Positions 46,567 through 57,697 of a stretch of 64,000 nucleotides of DNA are shown in pieces. This DNA comes from Linanthus parryae (Eukaryota > Streptophyta > Magnoliopsida > Ericales > Polemoniaceae). The notes below the pieces were generated by a model. That model ran no database searches. It worked only from the letters and a program-made list of their open reading frames with translations, and was not told the DNA's origin. Numbering within the stretch: position 1 is the stretch's first letter; every line of letters starts with the position of its first letter. The position numbers and the translations under genes were made by a program. The DNA is taken from assembly GCA_023055425.1 (NCBI GenBank), contig JALGPY010000005.1, positions 84,113,495 to 84,177,494 on the forward strand, in the 5' to 3' direction.

Positions 46567-46585
46567 TGGCGCCCTTGCCGGGGAC
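46567..46585 (+). other. Primer binding site of Athila
   Basis: TGGCGCCCTTGCCGGGGAC begins six bases after the 5' LTR. It is the primer site form used by Athila-type elements, with one C in place of the G seen in most copies. Confidence 0.85.
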
Positions 46586-46696
46586 TTCGGCTAAATAAGT
46601 TATATTCTTAGCCTTAGGGATTTTAATTTATTGTTTATATCTGTTACTCACCTACGTTTTGCGTGGTTTGTGATTTCAGGTTGATTTACACAGTGC

Positions 46697-47926
46697 ATGA
46701 CCCGTTCGATAGACGAGCCTTTGTATCCAACGTTTGAAGACCCGGAATCCTTATTAAAGGCACAGCGTAGAGACAAGAGGAATTCAAGCTCAGTCACCAT
46801 GGATGATGAAACGAGAGCCGAGTTTGAGAGAATCCGCAAAAATGTGCAAGATGCGGAAGCAGCTAGAGCAGCTGCTGTAGAGGAGGCTGCAAACAGAGCC
46901 GCGGAATCTGAGCAAATTAGGGCTCAAATGGCTGAGATGCAGGCGATGATTGATCGCATGAACCCTCCGAATCCACAACAACGTCCTGGTGCAGAAGTAG
47001 TTGACAGAAATAACGGTGGCAATGGGAATAATGTGGGCAATAATCGGAACAACAACGTTCGGAATGTGGTGGAGCAAGTCAACAATGCTGAGGAGGATGA
47101 GCGTCCTTTGGTGGACTACTTCAGGACTACACCAGAGGGATATCAGCCCACCATTGTCAGGCCTCAAATTAATGCAGCCCATTTCGAGATTCGCCAACCG
47201 TTGATCAACATGGTTAGGAATGAGTGCTTATTCACTGGAGCCCCGAGTGATGATCCACATCAACACTTGCTCAATTTCGAGCAGATCACTTCTACCATGT
47301 ATGATCAGAGAGTTCCACTCGAGACGATAAAGCTCATGCTTTTCCCCTTCTCTTTATCGGGAAAGGCAAAGACATGGCTTATGGAACTTCCAGCAGGCAG
47401 CATAGTTACATGGGCAGATTGTAGTAGAGAGTTTCTCAGGAAGTATCTTCCACCATCCAAGGTTGCTCAACGGATGGCTGACATAACCAAATTTACACAG
47501 CAGGAAGATGATTCTTTGGGAGACACGTGGAGAAATTTCAACCAGCTCTTGCGTAGATGCCCTACTCACGGAGAGCCATGGTATAAACGTCTCCATTACT
47601 TTTATAATGCTTTGGACAGAGAGACTGCTAGTGAGCTGGACATGATGGCTCAAGGAAATTTTATGGGAATGGGACTACAGAGATGTCGTGATCTGCTAGA
47701 TAATGTAGCAAAACGTGAATCCACGAGGTCTGAGACTCGTAGAAACACGAAATCAGATGGGGCATTGGTTAGTAAGATTGAGTCCATGGTGGAGCAGAAA
47801 TTTGAACATCAGATGGCAGTGATGACTTCGGCTTTCAGTAATTTGAATCCATCGGCACAGGTGAATTCAGTGGGAGAGATGGTGGCAGATGCAAATCAGG
47901 GTATGGGGATGGTATTGAAGACGTGA
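46697..47926 (+). CDS. Athila gag
   Basis: A 409-codon open frame starting MTRSIDEPLYPTFEDPESLL. Residues 40-95 are Ala/Glu/Arg-rich and coiled-coil-like (AEFERIRKNVQDAEAARAAA), followed by an Asn-rich linker. The capsid domain (Retrotrans_gag) occupies about residues 160-300: CLFTGAPSDDPHQHLLNFEQ, IKLMLFPFSLSGKAKTWLME and DTWRNFNQLLRRCPTHGEPW. The end, VLKT, results from a one-base shift near 47905, where the gag-pol reading would otherwise continue into 47927. The start fits, lying about 110 bp after the PBS. It is the best preserved gene of the element. Confidence 0.9.
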   Translation: MTRSIDEPLYPTFEDPESLLKAQRRDKRNSSSVTMDDETRAEFERIRKNVQDAEAARAAAVEEAANRAAESEQIRAQMAEMQAMIDRMNPPNPQQRPGAEVVDRNNGGNGNNVGNNRNNNVRNVVEQVNNAEEDERPLVDYFRTTPEGYQPTIVRPQINAAHFEIRQPLINMVRNECLFTGAPSDDPHQHLLNFEQITSTMYDQRVPLETIKLMLFPFSLSGKAKTWLMELPAGSIVTWADCSREFLRKYLPPSKVAQRMADITKFTQQEDDSLGDTWRNFNQLLRRCPTHGEPWYKRLHYFYNALDRETASELDMMAQGNFMGMGLQRCRDLLDNVAKRESTRSETRRNTKSDGALVSKIESMVEQKFEHQMAVMTSAFSNLNPSAQVNSVGEMVADANQGMGMVLKT

Positions 47927-49197
47927 ACTACATGGGTCAAAGACAGCAGCAATGGCCAAACACCTATCATCCCAACAACCGCAATCACCCCAACTTCAGT
48001 TATGCCAATCCGAATAGTGGACTATATGCGCCTGGTCAAAGACCAAATGTCCCTTATCAAGCTCAGATACAGGCTCCACAACAACAGGCTCCTCCACAAC
48101 CTCCATCCTCAGAAGAACATGACACAAACGCGTTGTTGAGGAAACTGTTAGCTAGCAATGATAAGATTGAGAGCAAGATTGTCGCGATAGAAGCCTCGAT
48201 AAAAAGCCATGAGACACAGATTGGCCAAATAGCTAATCAGAACACTCGACTTCCACCAGGTATACTACCTTCTAACACAATCACTCCAACTGAGCAATTG
48301 AAGGCGATCACTACTCGCAGTGGGATCACCACTAATGATCCTCCCTATCCTACACACGCGCGAGCTGAGGCGACTAAGGCCACAGAAAAATCCCTAGATG
48401 AAGAGATTCCCGTGCGTACCGTGATTCCCCAATCAAAGGAAACGAGTAGGAAGTCGGAGGAGAAGCCTAAGCCAAAGGAAGAGTATAGTGTTCGTGTTCC
48501 ATACCCGCAGAGATTGAAGAGCCAAGAGGATGCCAAGCATTTCAAGAAATTTGTGGATATCTTCAAAAATTTACACATCAATATACCCTTTGCTGAAGCA
48601 ATTTCACAAATGCCTAAATATGCAAAATTTCTCAAGGACCTCCTCTCTAATAGGAGGCGCATGGATGATTTTGAGACCGTGACCCTGAATGAGGAATGTA
48701 GCGCCGTAGTGCAAAAAGTGCTACCCAAAAAGATGAAAGATCCGGGTGGTTTCATTATTCCTGTGACTTTGGGAGATGCGTTCCATGGTAGAGCGTTATG
48801 TGATCTTGGAGCAAGCATAAACTTGATGCCTACATCAGTATTTGAGCAACTCGGTGTAGGAGATCCAAAACCCACTCGTATGTGTTTACAGATGGCTGAT
48901 CGTACTATAAAACGACCACGGGGTGTTTTGGAGGATATGCTTGTGAGAGTCGAAGGACTCATCTTTCCCGCAGATTTTGTGATCCTAGATATGGATGCTG
49001 ACGATGATGTCCCACTCATATTGGGACGGCCATTCCTTGCTACGGGAAAGACGATTATTGATGTTGCCAATGGAGAATTGACTATGCGTATTAACGATGA
49101 GAAGGTGGCATTCAATGTCTTTGAAGCTATGAAATTCCCTGCATATGCAGTGAGTGAGCAGTGTTTTGGTGTGGAGGCATACACACCGGACGAGTAG
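47927..49197 (+). pseudogene. Athila gag C-terminus and protease
   Basis: Continues from gag in another frame with VNYMGQRQQQWPNTYHPNNR, a Gln/Pro-rich region and TTRSGITTNDPPYPTHARAE. The protease part reads PYPQRLKSQEDAKHFKKFVD and AISQMPKYAKFLKDLLSNRR. The retropepsin active site is ALCDLGASINLMPTSVFEQL near 48796; Leu replaces the usual Ser/Thr after the catalytic Asp, which is the normal Athila form. Then VILDMDADDDVPLILGRPFL gives the ILGR block. A TAG ends it at 49195-49197 and a second TAG follows at 49216-49218. Confidence 0.88.
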
Positions 49198-49218
49198 GAC
49201 GATATCTTATTGGAGTAG

Positions 49219-51098
49219 CTGTATGAGGAAATTGCCTTACTTGATTCGAGTGAAAAAGAACAGGCTATGGAAGCCAGCTGTCGTTCACCCCTACCCCTCT
49301 TTAATGAGGGAAGCAGGAAGATTCTTACTCCTTCTCTTATTACTGCTCCTGATTTAGAATTGAAACTGTTACCTGCTCATTTAAAATATTTATACTTGGG
49401 ATCTGATGAAACTTTACCTGTTATTGTTTTTGCATGTTTGGACAGGGAACAGGAGGAGCAACTTCTCAAGGTATTGCAGGAGAGGAAAGCAGCTATGGAA
49501 TGGACCATAGCGGATATTAAGGGGATCAGCCCCACAGTTTGCCAGCACAAGATCCGACTCATGGAAGACAAGAAGTCGGCAGTTCAATTTCAGCGCCGCC
49601 TCAACCCTCACATGCAGGAGGTGGTGAAGAAAGAGGTGCTTAAATGGTTGGAAGCAGGTATCATCTATCCGATTTCCGACAGCACGTGGACTAGCCCGGT
49701 GCAGTGTGTCCTTAAGAAGGGAGGTATAACTGTTGTGGAAGGGGAAAAAGGTGATCAGATTGCCACTCGTACAGTTACTGGGTGGAGAGTTTGCATGGAT
49801 TACCGCAAACTCAATGATGCCACTTTGAAGGATCATTTTCCCCTCCCATTTGTGGACCAGATGCTTGATAGGCTGGCACGTCATTCGCATTACTGCTTTT
49901 TGGATGGATACTCTGGGTATAATCAGATAGCGATTGAGCCAGCTGACTAGGAGAAGACGACATTTACTTGTCCTTATGGGACTTTTGCATTCAGGCGCAT
50001 GCCCTTTGGGCTATGCAATGCCCCTGCCACGTTTCAGAGGTGTATGATGTTATCTTCTCAGACATGATGGAGCAAAATTTTGAAGTCTTCATGGATGATT
50101 TTTCGCTTTATGGTGATGGTTTCGAAGACTGTCTCCAGCAGCTAGCTCGGGTACTGGACAGATGTATTGACACCAACCTAGTACTTAACTGGGAGAAGTG
50201 CCATTTCATGGTGACCGAGGAGATAGTGTTGGGGCACAAGATCTCCAGTAAAGGCTTAGAGATAGATCGGGCAAAAATTGAGGTGATCGAGAAGCTTCCT
50301 TACCCTACATCTGTCAAATGGGTACGGAGTTTCTTGGGACATGCAGGTTTCTATCGGCGCTTCATTAAAGACTTTTCGAAGATCACGAAGCCTTTATCTG
50401 GGTTGCTTGAGAAAGATGCCGTCTTTGATTTCAATGAAGAGTGCAAGACAGCTTTTGATTCGCTCAAGAAAAAGCTGATCAGTTCTCCCATTATAGCCAC
50501 CCCAGACTGGACCTTACCGTTCGAGCTTATGTGTGATGCCAGCGATTATGCGGTGGGAGCAGTGCTGGGACAGCGGAAAGACAAGGTAGCTCATGTAATT
50601 TACTATGCCAGTCGTACTCTTAATACTGCACAGGTTAATTATGCCACCACGGAGAAGGAGATGTTGGCTATTATCTTCGCATTGGACAAGTTTCGTCCAT
50701 ACCTTGTGGGTTCTCAGGTGACCATCTTCACGGACCATGCAGCCCTCAAATATCTTCTTACTAAGAAGGATGCGAAGCCTAGATTGATCCGATGGGTGTT
50801 GCTAATGCAAGAGTTTGACATAGTGATCAAGGACAAAAAGGGAGTAGAGAACGTTTTTGTAGACCATTTGTCACGACTGGAGAACGAAAAACAGGAAGAT
50901 GTGCCAATTAGAGAAGATTTTCCTGATGAACAACTTATGGTAGTGGCAGCATCTGTGCCTTGGTTTGCGGATTTGGCAAATTTCAAGGCGCTCAATATTG
51001 TCCCAAAAGACATGTCTTTCCATCAGAAAAAAGAAATTTTTCGCAGATGCACGACACTATTTAGGGGACGACCCTTATTTGTTCAGGTTGGGAGCTGA
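49219..51098 (+). pseudogene. Athila RT and RNase H (broken)
   Basis: RT fingers start in the protease frame: MEWTIADIKGISPTVCQHKI, NPHMQEVVKKEVLKWLEAGI, ISDSTWTSPVQCVLKKGG and VCMDYRKLNDATLKDHFPLP, then [21 protein letters not shown] sits at 49948-49950 and a frame change near 50040. The palm continues [13 protein letters not shown] with the catalytic FMDD intact, then [20 protein letters not shown]. RNase H follows: [19 protein letters not shown] with the first Asp, [20 protein letters not shown] with the Glu, and [20 protein letters not shown] with the next Asp. The frame runs out at 51098 after a shift near 51035. Confidence 0.9.
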
Positions 51099-52143
51099 CA
51101 ACGTGTTGAGAAGATGCGTAGCTGAGCTAGACACTTTGCACATTCTTAGACACTACCATGAATTGAAGTGCGGAGGGCATTTTGGCAAAATGCGCACGGT
51201 GGCAAAGGTATTGCTAAGTGGATATTATTGGCCCTCTTTACATAAAGATGCTCATTTGTTTGTACAGCAGTGTGACCGATGTCAGAGAACCGGCAATATC
51301 TCCAACCGAAACGAGATGCCTCAAAATTTCGTGTTGGAAGTAGAGCCCTTTGATGTTTGGGGCATTGATTTCATGGGACCATTCCCGTCTTCGCTTGGAA
51401 ATCTTTATATACAGTTAGCTGTGGATTATGTGACCAAGTGGGTAGAGGCAATGGCATGCCCTAAAAATGATGGAGCTACTGTAGAGAGATTTGTGCGTAA
51501 GAGCATTTTTACACGGTTTGGAACTCCTAGAGCCATTATCAGTGATGAAGGATCGCATTTTGTGAACAAAGTTTTTGCCAATGTCTTGAGCAAATATGGG
51601 GTAAAGACGCATAAGATATCACTGGCTTATCATCCGCAGTCGAATGGGCAAGCAGAAGTTTCTAACCGAGATATAAAAAGGATTCTGGAGAAGACAGTCA
51701 ACCCGGGATGCAAAGATTGGTCTCTGCATTTAGATGATAGCTTATGGGCGTATAGGACAGCTTACAAGACCCCTTTAGGCATGTCTCCCTATCAGTTAGT
51801 ATTTGGGAAGTCATGTCATATTTCGGTGGAGCTTGAGCACAAGGCATTCTGGGCCTTGAAGAAGATCAATTTGGACGCTAAGCTTTCAGGTGAGCTACGG
51901 AAGCAAGCACTGCTCGAACTTGAAGAATTTCGATTGATGGCGTATGAAAGTGCGAGAATCTATAAGGAGAGGACAAAACTGTGGCACGACAGGCACATCA
52001 TCCCGAGAGACTTCAAAGTCGGACAGAGGGTGCTGATCTTCAACGCCAGGCTAAATCTGTTTCCAGGGAAATTGAAATCTAGATGGAGTGGTCCCTACAT
52101 AATCTTGAGGTGGAGGACGCAAATGGGAACAGGTTTAAGGTGA
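51036..52143 (+). pseudogene. Athila integrase
   Basis: The N-terminal HHCC zinc domain is [20 protein letters not shown] with [13 protein letters not shown]. The core has an intact DDE triad: Asp in [15 protein letters not shown], Asp in [14 protein letters not shown] and Glu in [14 protein letters not shown]. It continues [20 protein letters not shown] and [13 protein letters not shown], then [20 protein letters not shown]. After IIL a deletion or shift near 52107 changes frame, so the last part (52108-52220, [20 protein letters not shown]) is out of frame. No chromodomain is present. The catalytic part is well preserved for an otherwise dead element. Confidence 0.9.
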
Positions 52144-52221
52144 ATGGCCAGAGAGCGAAACTGTACGTGGACGGGAATTTCATTGGAGTCATTGAATGGC
52201 TTCATGCAACTCCCGCAATTT

Positions 52222-53173
52222 GATTTATCTCTGAGGTAACTGGGTCGGGCCGTCGACCTTAAATTACAAAGCGCTTGTTGGGAGGCAACCCAACCTATTT
52301 GTTGCTCTAGAGTAGGTTTTAATACTGTTTTGTAGTTTTTATTTTATTTGATTTATTTGAGAGGTGCGAGAGAGGGGATTTAATATTTCCAATGAGTATG
52401 TGCAGGATTCCGAGGTGAAAGGCCTATTTCGGATCCCCCGTCTTGATGCGCGCGTGCGAAACAGAGTAAAAGTTGAAGATTTCCAGCCCAAAACGCGCAT
52501 CGGGATCCAAAGTGAAAGAAGTGGAGAATGAAGCCATTCCTGCGCTTATTCAACACACGCACCTGAGGAAGATCATGGTCCCGGACTCCCCGTCTTGATA
52601 TACGCAAGGATTTGATTAATCAACGGAGAAATTTAGCTCACTGGCACGGATTACGAGGTGATATTTTGAAGAAGAAACTAAAAACAGAATTGAAGAGTGC
52701 CATTGTGTGGGGGTAGTCGAGAGCTTTCTGTGGACAGGTGGATCGCGTAAATCGGAGTCCGGACGAAGAAGTTATGCCAAAAAGGATGTTAAGCGGGCAA
52801 AAAGGCGTCGAAAAGCATCCGGAATTGCCAAACGGGTCTTTGGGAGGATCAAATTGAAGAATAAAGGATTCCCCGGACATTTGGAATCTTTTATGATGCA
52901 AAAGGAATCTCGAGGTCGAGGAGATTCATGAAGAAGCAAAGGTACGAGTAAAATGGCGAAAAAAGGATGTTCGAGCGGCTTAAAACATCCGGAAATTTTC
53001 AACGGATCTTCGAGAGCATGAATTTGAAGAATAAAATATTCCCCGGACTTTGGGAATCTTTTATCATCTACACGGGATCTCGAGGACGAGGAGATTCATG
53101 AAGATTCGAAGAAACGAGTAAATAGTCGAAGGAAATCAAGCAAAAGAGGGAATTTTTAAAGCACTGCCCAGTT
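52222..53173 (+). other. Athila spacer between pol and third ORF, with a diverged duplication
   Basis: Non-coding. The block GTAACTGGGTCGGGCCGTCG to GGGAGGCAACCCAACCTATT (52238-52305) is typical of the end of Athila pol and is also found on the minus strand at about 61343-61412. A roughly 200-bp unit is tandemly duplicated with divergence at about 52740-52930 and 52940-53130; both copies carry GAAGAATAAA-ATTCCCCGGAC, GGAATCTTTTAT and GAGGAGATTCATGAAG phrases. A PPT-like TGTGTGGGGGTAGTCGA lies at 52704. Confidence 0.6.
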
Positions 53174-53343
53174 CTCTTCGCACGAAGAGAAAAACTCTTC
53201 GCACGAAGAGTTTTTACTTAGAAAAAAAAATTCTCTTCATGTGACAGTCTTCTGTCTCAAAACAAGAAGACTGTCACACGAAGAGGAATGAGGCATTCTG
53301 GAGATTCTCTTCGCACGAAGAGAAATTCTCTTCGCACGAAGAG
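53174..53343. repeat. Internal copy of the Athila hairpin module
   Basis: Short hairpins CTCTTCGCACGAAGAG at 53174-53189, 53195-53210, 53307-53322 and 53328-53343. In the middle is a long hairpin with 20-nt arms at 53233-53252 and 53266-53285 that pair with one mismatch around a 13-nt loop containing TGTCTCAAAAC. The order (two short, one long, two short) is the same as in the LTRs. Confidence 0.92.
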
Positions 53344-54097
53344 AATGCTCAAAATGCGCAAAAGGTCCAAATTACCCGTAACAAATCAAGAGGAGTATGG
53401 ATTGATGGAGGGGTATTTGTGACAATTCGTATAAAGGGTATTTAAACCCAGTAGACTCGAACAGTTCATCATCAATCTCATTCTTCTTCTTCAACCCACG
53501 AACACAGTTTCTTCTCCTCCATAGCCGCACGACACAAATCTCCATCACCCTTGTTTCTTCGTCAAATTCAACAACCAAGCATAGGTTTCGCTCGCGACAG
53601 AGAGGAGAACAAGGATTCAAGGGTGGCTTTGAGTGAGATTGAGAGACGAGAGAGAAATCAGAGGAGGAAGAACTAGGGTTCCAAAGCTAAAATTGAGAAA
53701 TTGGACCACTTTGAGTTTGATTCAGCTTACGGTCAAGAAGGCAACGCTAACGGGGACTTCACAAGGAGTACGGAGCATCAAACAATTCGGAGTTTCGACA
53801 AAAAAAATTCGGCAACCTCAAAACAGCCCGGATTGTCAAATTTCTGAGATTTTTGTGCCCGTAAGACTTGCTCTGGGCACGTAGGTACACTCTCAAACTA
53901 GTTATTTCAATAGTCGAGTCTTAGGCACAAATTGAGTAAAAGCCCAATTTACTTTCTGTTGCGCTTAGTAGCGCGCTTGGGGGTGATTACTTAGAGTCCT
54001 AGGAATTACGTGCTTACTTGCCTACGTGTTTGATTCTGTACACACTTCATGTCACGGTGCACAGTTTAAATTTTCATCGTATTTGCTTGATTTGCTA

Positions 54098-55418
54098 AAT
54101 GGCCTCAAAAAAAGAAAAAGACGGGTGAGGGGTCGTCTATGGAGGCGTCCGGTTCTGCTCCGCCTACCATAGAGGCGCCCGAGTCGCCCAAATATAATTT
54201 GCTAAAAACCCCGTTTCCTAACCGACCTGTGATGAGACAAAGACGAGAGGGGAAGGTGAATGTGAGGAGACTGACTGAGTCGAACTTTGACTCGTATCGC
54301 TTCGTGACCCACGAGGCTCATTATGATTATGACCATGACCATTACCTTACCAAACATGGACAACCAGAGAAAGTGTTCGAATTTCACTCGGATATGTCCC
54401 CACCTATTAAGAGCATTTACGATAGGGAAGGGCTTCCCAAGTGGTTTGAATTGGTCGGAGTTTCGAGCGCAGCAATTGCTAGGGAGTTTGTTGTCAACCT
54501 TAGGTATGCGTTGGATGGTGAGAGTCGCGACCATAGGTTGGTGTACTGTCGAAACAAGTGGATAGTCTTCACACCGGAGCTTTTGCACTTAAATTCCCAC
54601 CTCTAGCGGATGCGTGTGCTTTTTCTCGGGTTGTGTCGGATGAGAACATTTATGAGAAGGTCAACAAATTTTGTTTTCCGCCGGGTAAGTCTCCGTGGGA
54701 TAGAAAAGGGTCAATGCTTAAGTGGAAGGTTCCAACTGGGGAGTTAAAACCGGAGGCTCGATGGATTTGTGAGTTATTGGAGAATTGGGTTTTGGGAACC
54801 ACCTCAAACCCCACATTCTCCTTTAGACTTTGTGTGATGGCATTGTGTCTTTGGGAGGGGCAGAGAATTGATATTCCTCGCTTCATATGGGGTAATATCA
54901 TGGATCGAATTTCTAGAAACAACAAAATGGCCCCCGGACATACTTGCTTGCTCACCCACTTAGCCGTTGTTTCTGAGGTGGCGATTCCCAAATACGACAA
55001 AGTCATTCCCGTCTTCCCTAAGAGAGAATGGTCTAAATTTGACGCCGCGGCCAAAGCCTTGAAGCGGAACAAGGGTCGGAGGAAGAGTATAGGGGTAAAG
55101 AGAGCTGGTTTTGATGGTGAGGCCGCCTTCAACCAGTTGCGAGAGGAGATGACAGTGGATAGGGAAGAGAGGAGGCGTCATTTTGAGTGCTTGCAAAGTA
55201 ACCAAGCCCAATTGGGTAATTTGGTTCAAATGGTTGGTGAATGGGTGCTTTACTCGACTGAAGTGCCTAGAGAGGAATTTGTGCCACCTGTCCCTACCAC
55301 TGAGCGATTGTATCAAGGGGCCGCGTATGAGGCCCCGCCTGATGAGAATGTGGACGATGAAGTTGGCGATGATGAAGACGGAGGCGAGGATGCCCCGTAC
55401 TCCGAAGAGGAAGAGTAG
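54098..55418 (+). pseudogene. Third ORF of Athila, at the env position; putative plant transposon protein-like
   Basis: The likely start is the ATG at 54098 (MASKK), followed by an A-run slip that shifts frame. From 54139 the frame reads EASGSAPPTIEAPESPKYNL, LTESNFDSYRFVTHEAHYDY and LPKWFELVGVSSAAIAREFV, then DHRLVYCRNKWIVFTPE. A one-base shift near 54580 moves it to the frame used from about 54590 to 55418: KFCFPPGKSPWDRKGSMLKW, ELKPEARWICELLENWVLGT, IPRFIWGNIMDRISRNN and LLTHLAVVSEVAIPKYDKVI. A basic patch follows, then a charged segment (EEMTVDREERRRHFECLQSN) and an acidic C-terminus. The REF..NL and R.K.I.F/V.F patterns resemble the family annotated as putative plant transposon protein in Athila-like elements. 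I see no signal peptide or transmembrane helix, so it does not look like a membrane env. Confidence 0.7.
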
Positions 55419-57697
55419 AGGAGAGAGAGCCCTTGCGCTAGGATTGTTGAGTCCTCGGTTTCTCGTTGAGGACAACGATGCATCCTAGTGTGGGGGTGGT
55501 GGTAACCTTTTTACTAGTCAGTATTGAGTCTTTGCATCGCCCGTGTCAGCATTTAGTTGGAGATTTTTGGTTATGTCCTTATTTTTCTTTTTATTATTTA
55601 TATTTTTGCGTGCACGTTTTGGTATTATTGAGTCATCCCACCAAAGTATCGACTCATTAGTCGAGTTGGCCGTGCATGTAGTATAGGTATAAAAAAAAAA
55701 AAAAAAACTAAAAAGTGAAAAACCCAAAAAAAATTAAAATTTTGAGAAAGGGCAATCGAAAGAAGCTGAAAATTCGGTAAAATCGAGAAGTGTGAGATTT
55801 TTAGGCATAGGGCGTGAATTGCGATCGAGAGTGACAATGTGATTCTCCCTTAGTAAGTATAGAGAAACTTTCTTTACGGGAATGCGTGCCTATTTTATAC
55901 ACGGGCTTAATTTTTCAAATCTAAAGTGTGTGCCTAGTTTTCTTACAAGAGTTGAGCTAGGTGTGAGCTAAACAAGCCGAACGTTCTTGTGTACGTCTTA
56001 GGTAGTCGCCAACCCGCCTCGTAGTGGCACACAGAACAGCTGTGCGAGGTGTGTATTAGAGCACTCACTGCTTATATAACTTACCTTGTAGGACCACTAG
56101 TAAACCCTGTTTTGAACCTTGGATTCTTTGATAACCTGTGGACTTAGGGTGACGATTCTTGGCCTTCATCATCGATTGGTTAGAATCACCGCTTTAGTGC
56201 GTCACGAGGGTGTTGTAGTTGAGGGGGTTCGATGAGGGAGTACTTTATGCTATACTTGTGTGAGTCTTACATATCGCATGCACTTCATTTGTGATCTTCG
56301 AGGGGAATGCGAGGGTGAGTGAGAGTAGGCTTGCGCACTTCGGTGTGGCAGTGTTCCATGGCATTACAACATGGACACGAGTGAGGAGAGTCGTGAGTGT
56401 GTACCATCTACTACACACAAAACTTGGGTTGGGAGAATTTAATAGGTGGATCGTGCTAGGTACAGGATCTTACTCATCATGGTGTAGGAGGTTTGGTTGG
56501 ATTAGGCACGGGACATATATTCGATTGGCTACTTGAGAGGGGACAGGATTACATTCGAGTGTGGGGGTGTCGACTTTTGACTTCGGACATCGAGATTGAG
56601 CTTGCGACGACTCCATCCCCACACGTGCTTTATTGTGTTAGCGGCTTCGTTGGTTATACCGAGGATTTCATCGAGTTAGGGGAGAGACATTTACTTGTGA
56701 TTCATACGTGTTGATTTGGTTCTTTTCTCCCCTTATTATCATTTTTGGCTTAACACTTGGAAGACCACTCGAGACATAAATTGAAGAAATTGTGCATAAA
56801 TTTGAGAGATCAAAAAAAATATCAGAAAAAAAAAAGAGAGAAAAAAAAAGAGAGTTGAATAAAGGAAGAATGCGAAGCATTGTGGAAGATAGAGTGGAGA
56901 AGCGACTAGTTCACGAACGGGAAATTTTGGCTTATACATCATTCATGACAATAGCCGCGGAGATCGTAATTGTACCGGGGTGTGAGGGAATCGAGGGCGG
57001 AGATGGTGAGTTTCGGGCTTGGTTTCTATCATTGTTGTGAGGGTGTGTGAGATGTGGTATTTGTGAGAATGTGACGCTTTAGGACTCGTGCTTGATTATT
57101 TACCTATTTGTCCCTAAAGCCTCATCATTCTAAACCCGTTAGCGGATTAGGAGCTCGGACCTTGAACGTGGATTAGCCTAGCGTAGCCTCTTATTTTGTG
57201 GCACACATGAAAAGGTATTGCATTATTGTAATTAGTAAAGCTAGGTTCTCTATACTAGCTAGGGGGGATTCGTGTTGTCGAGTTTGATTTCAATTCATTC
57301 CTTGTATCTAGATTTCTCATCGCTTCGTGTGAATCGGTTTAAGCTAATGGAGATTGCCCAATCTCGCAAAAGAAAAGAAAAATTTGTTATTTCAATACTT
57401 GCATTGTGAATATTGCATTTGCATATAGGTGCATTGTGTATAATCGAGTCGTGTCGACTAGTAAAAAGGATGGTTTGTGAATTGATCTACTCGGACTAGT
57501 ATGCAATTGGTAATGGTTTTGTATGCAATGTGAGGTGGGAAGTATGCAAAATGATGTGTGATAAGTATGCAATGGCAAATGTGGTATGTATGCAAAGAAA
57601 GTTTGGAAATCGGGAGAGGATTGAGGAAGTGAGATGAGATTGGGAGAGTTGGCTTGAGGATTTGCTCGGGACGAGCAAAATGTAGTGTGGGGGTAGT
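55419..57697 (+). other. Athila non-coding 3' region with repeated PPT-like motifs
   Basis: About 2.3 kb without a believable gene. GTGTGGGGGT motifs occur at 55488-55500, 56557-56570 and 57684-57694; only the last, directly before the 3' LTR (AGTGTGGGGGTAGT), is in the position of the functional PPT. Blocks such as TCTTAGGTAGTCGCCAACCC near 56000 and GGGTGTCGACTTTTGACTTC near 56565 recur on the minus strand at 60330-60350 and about 59765-59785 in the deleted Athila. Poly-A/T runs (55688-55703, 56811-56850) explain Phe-rich antisense frames. Confidence 0.6.

Noticed and set aside
48345..49184. 279-codon minus-strand frame
   Set aside because: It is the antisense shadow of the Athila gag-protease coding region; the sense strand has the recognisable retropepsin motifs.
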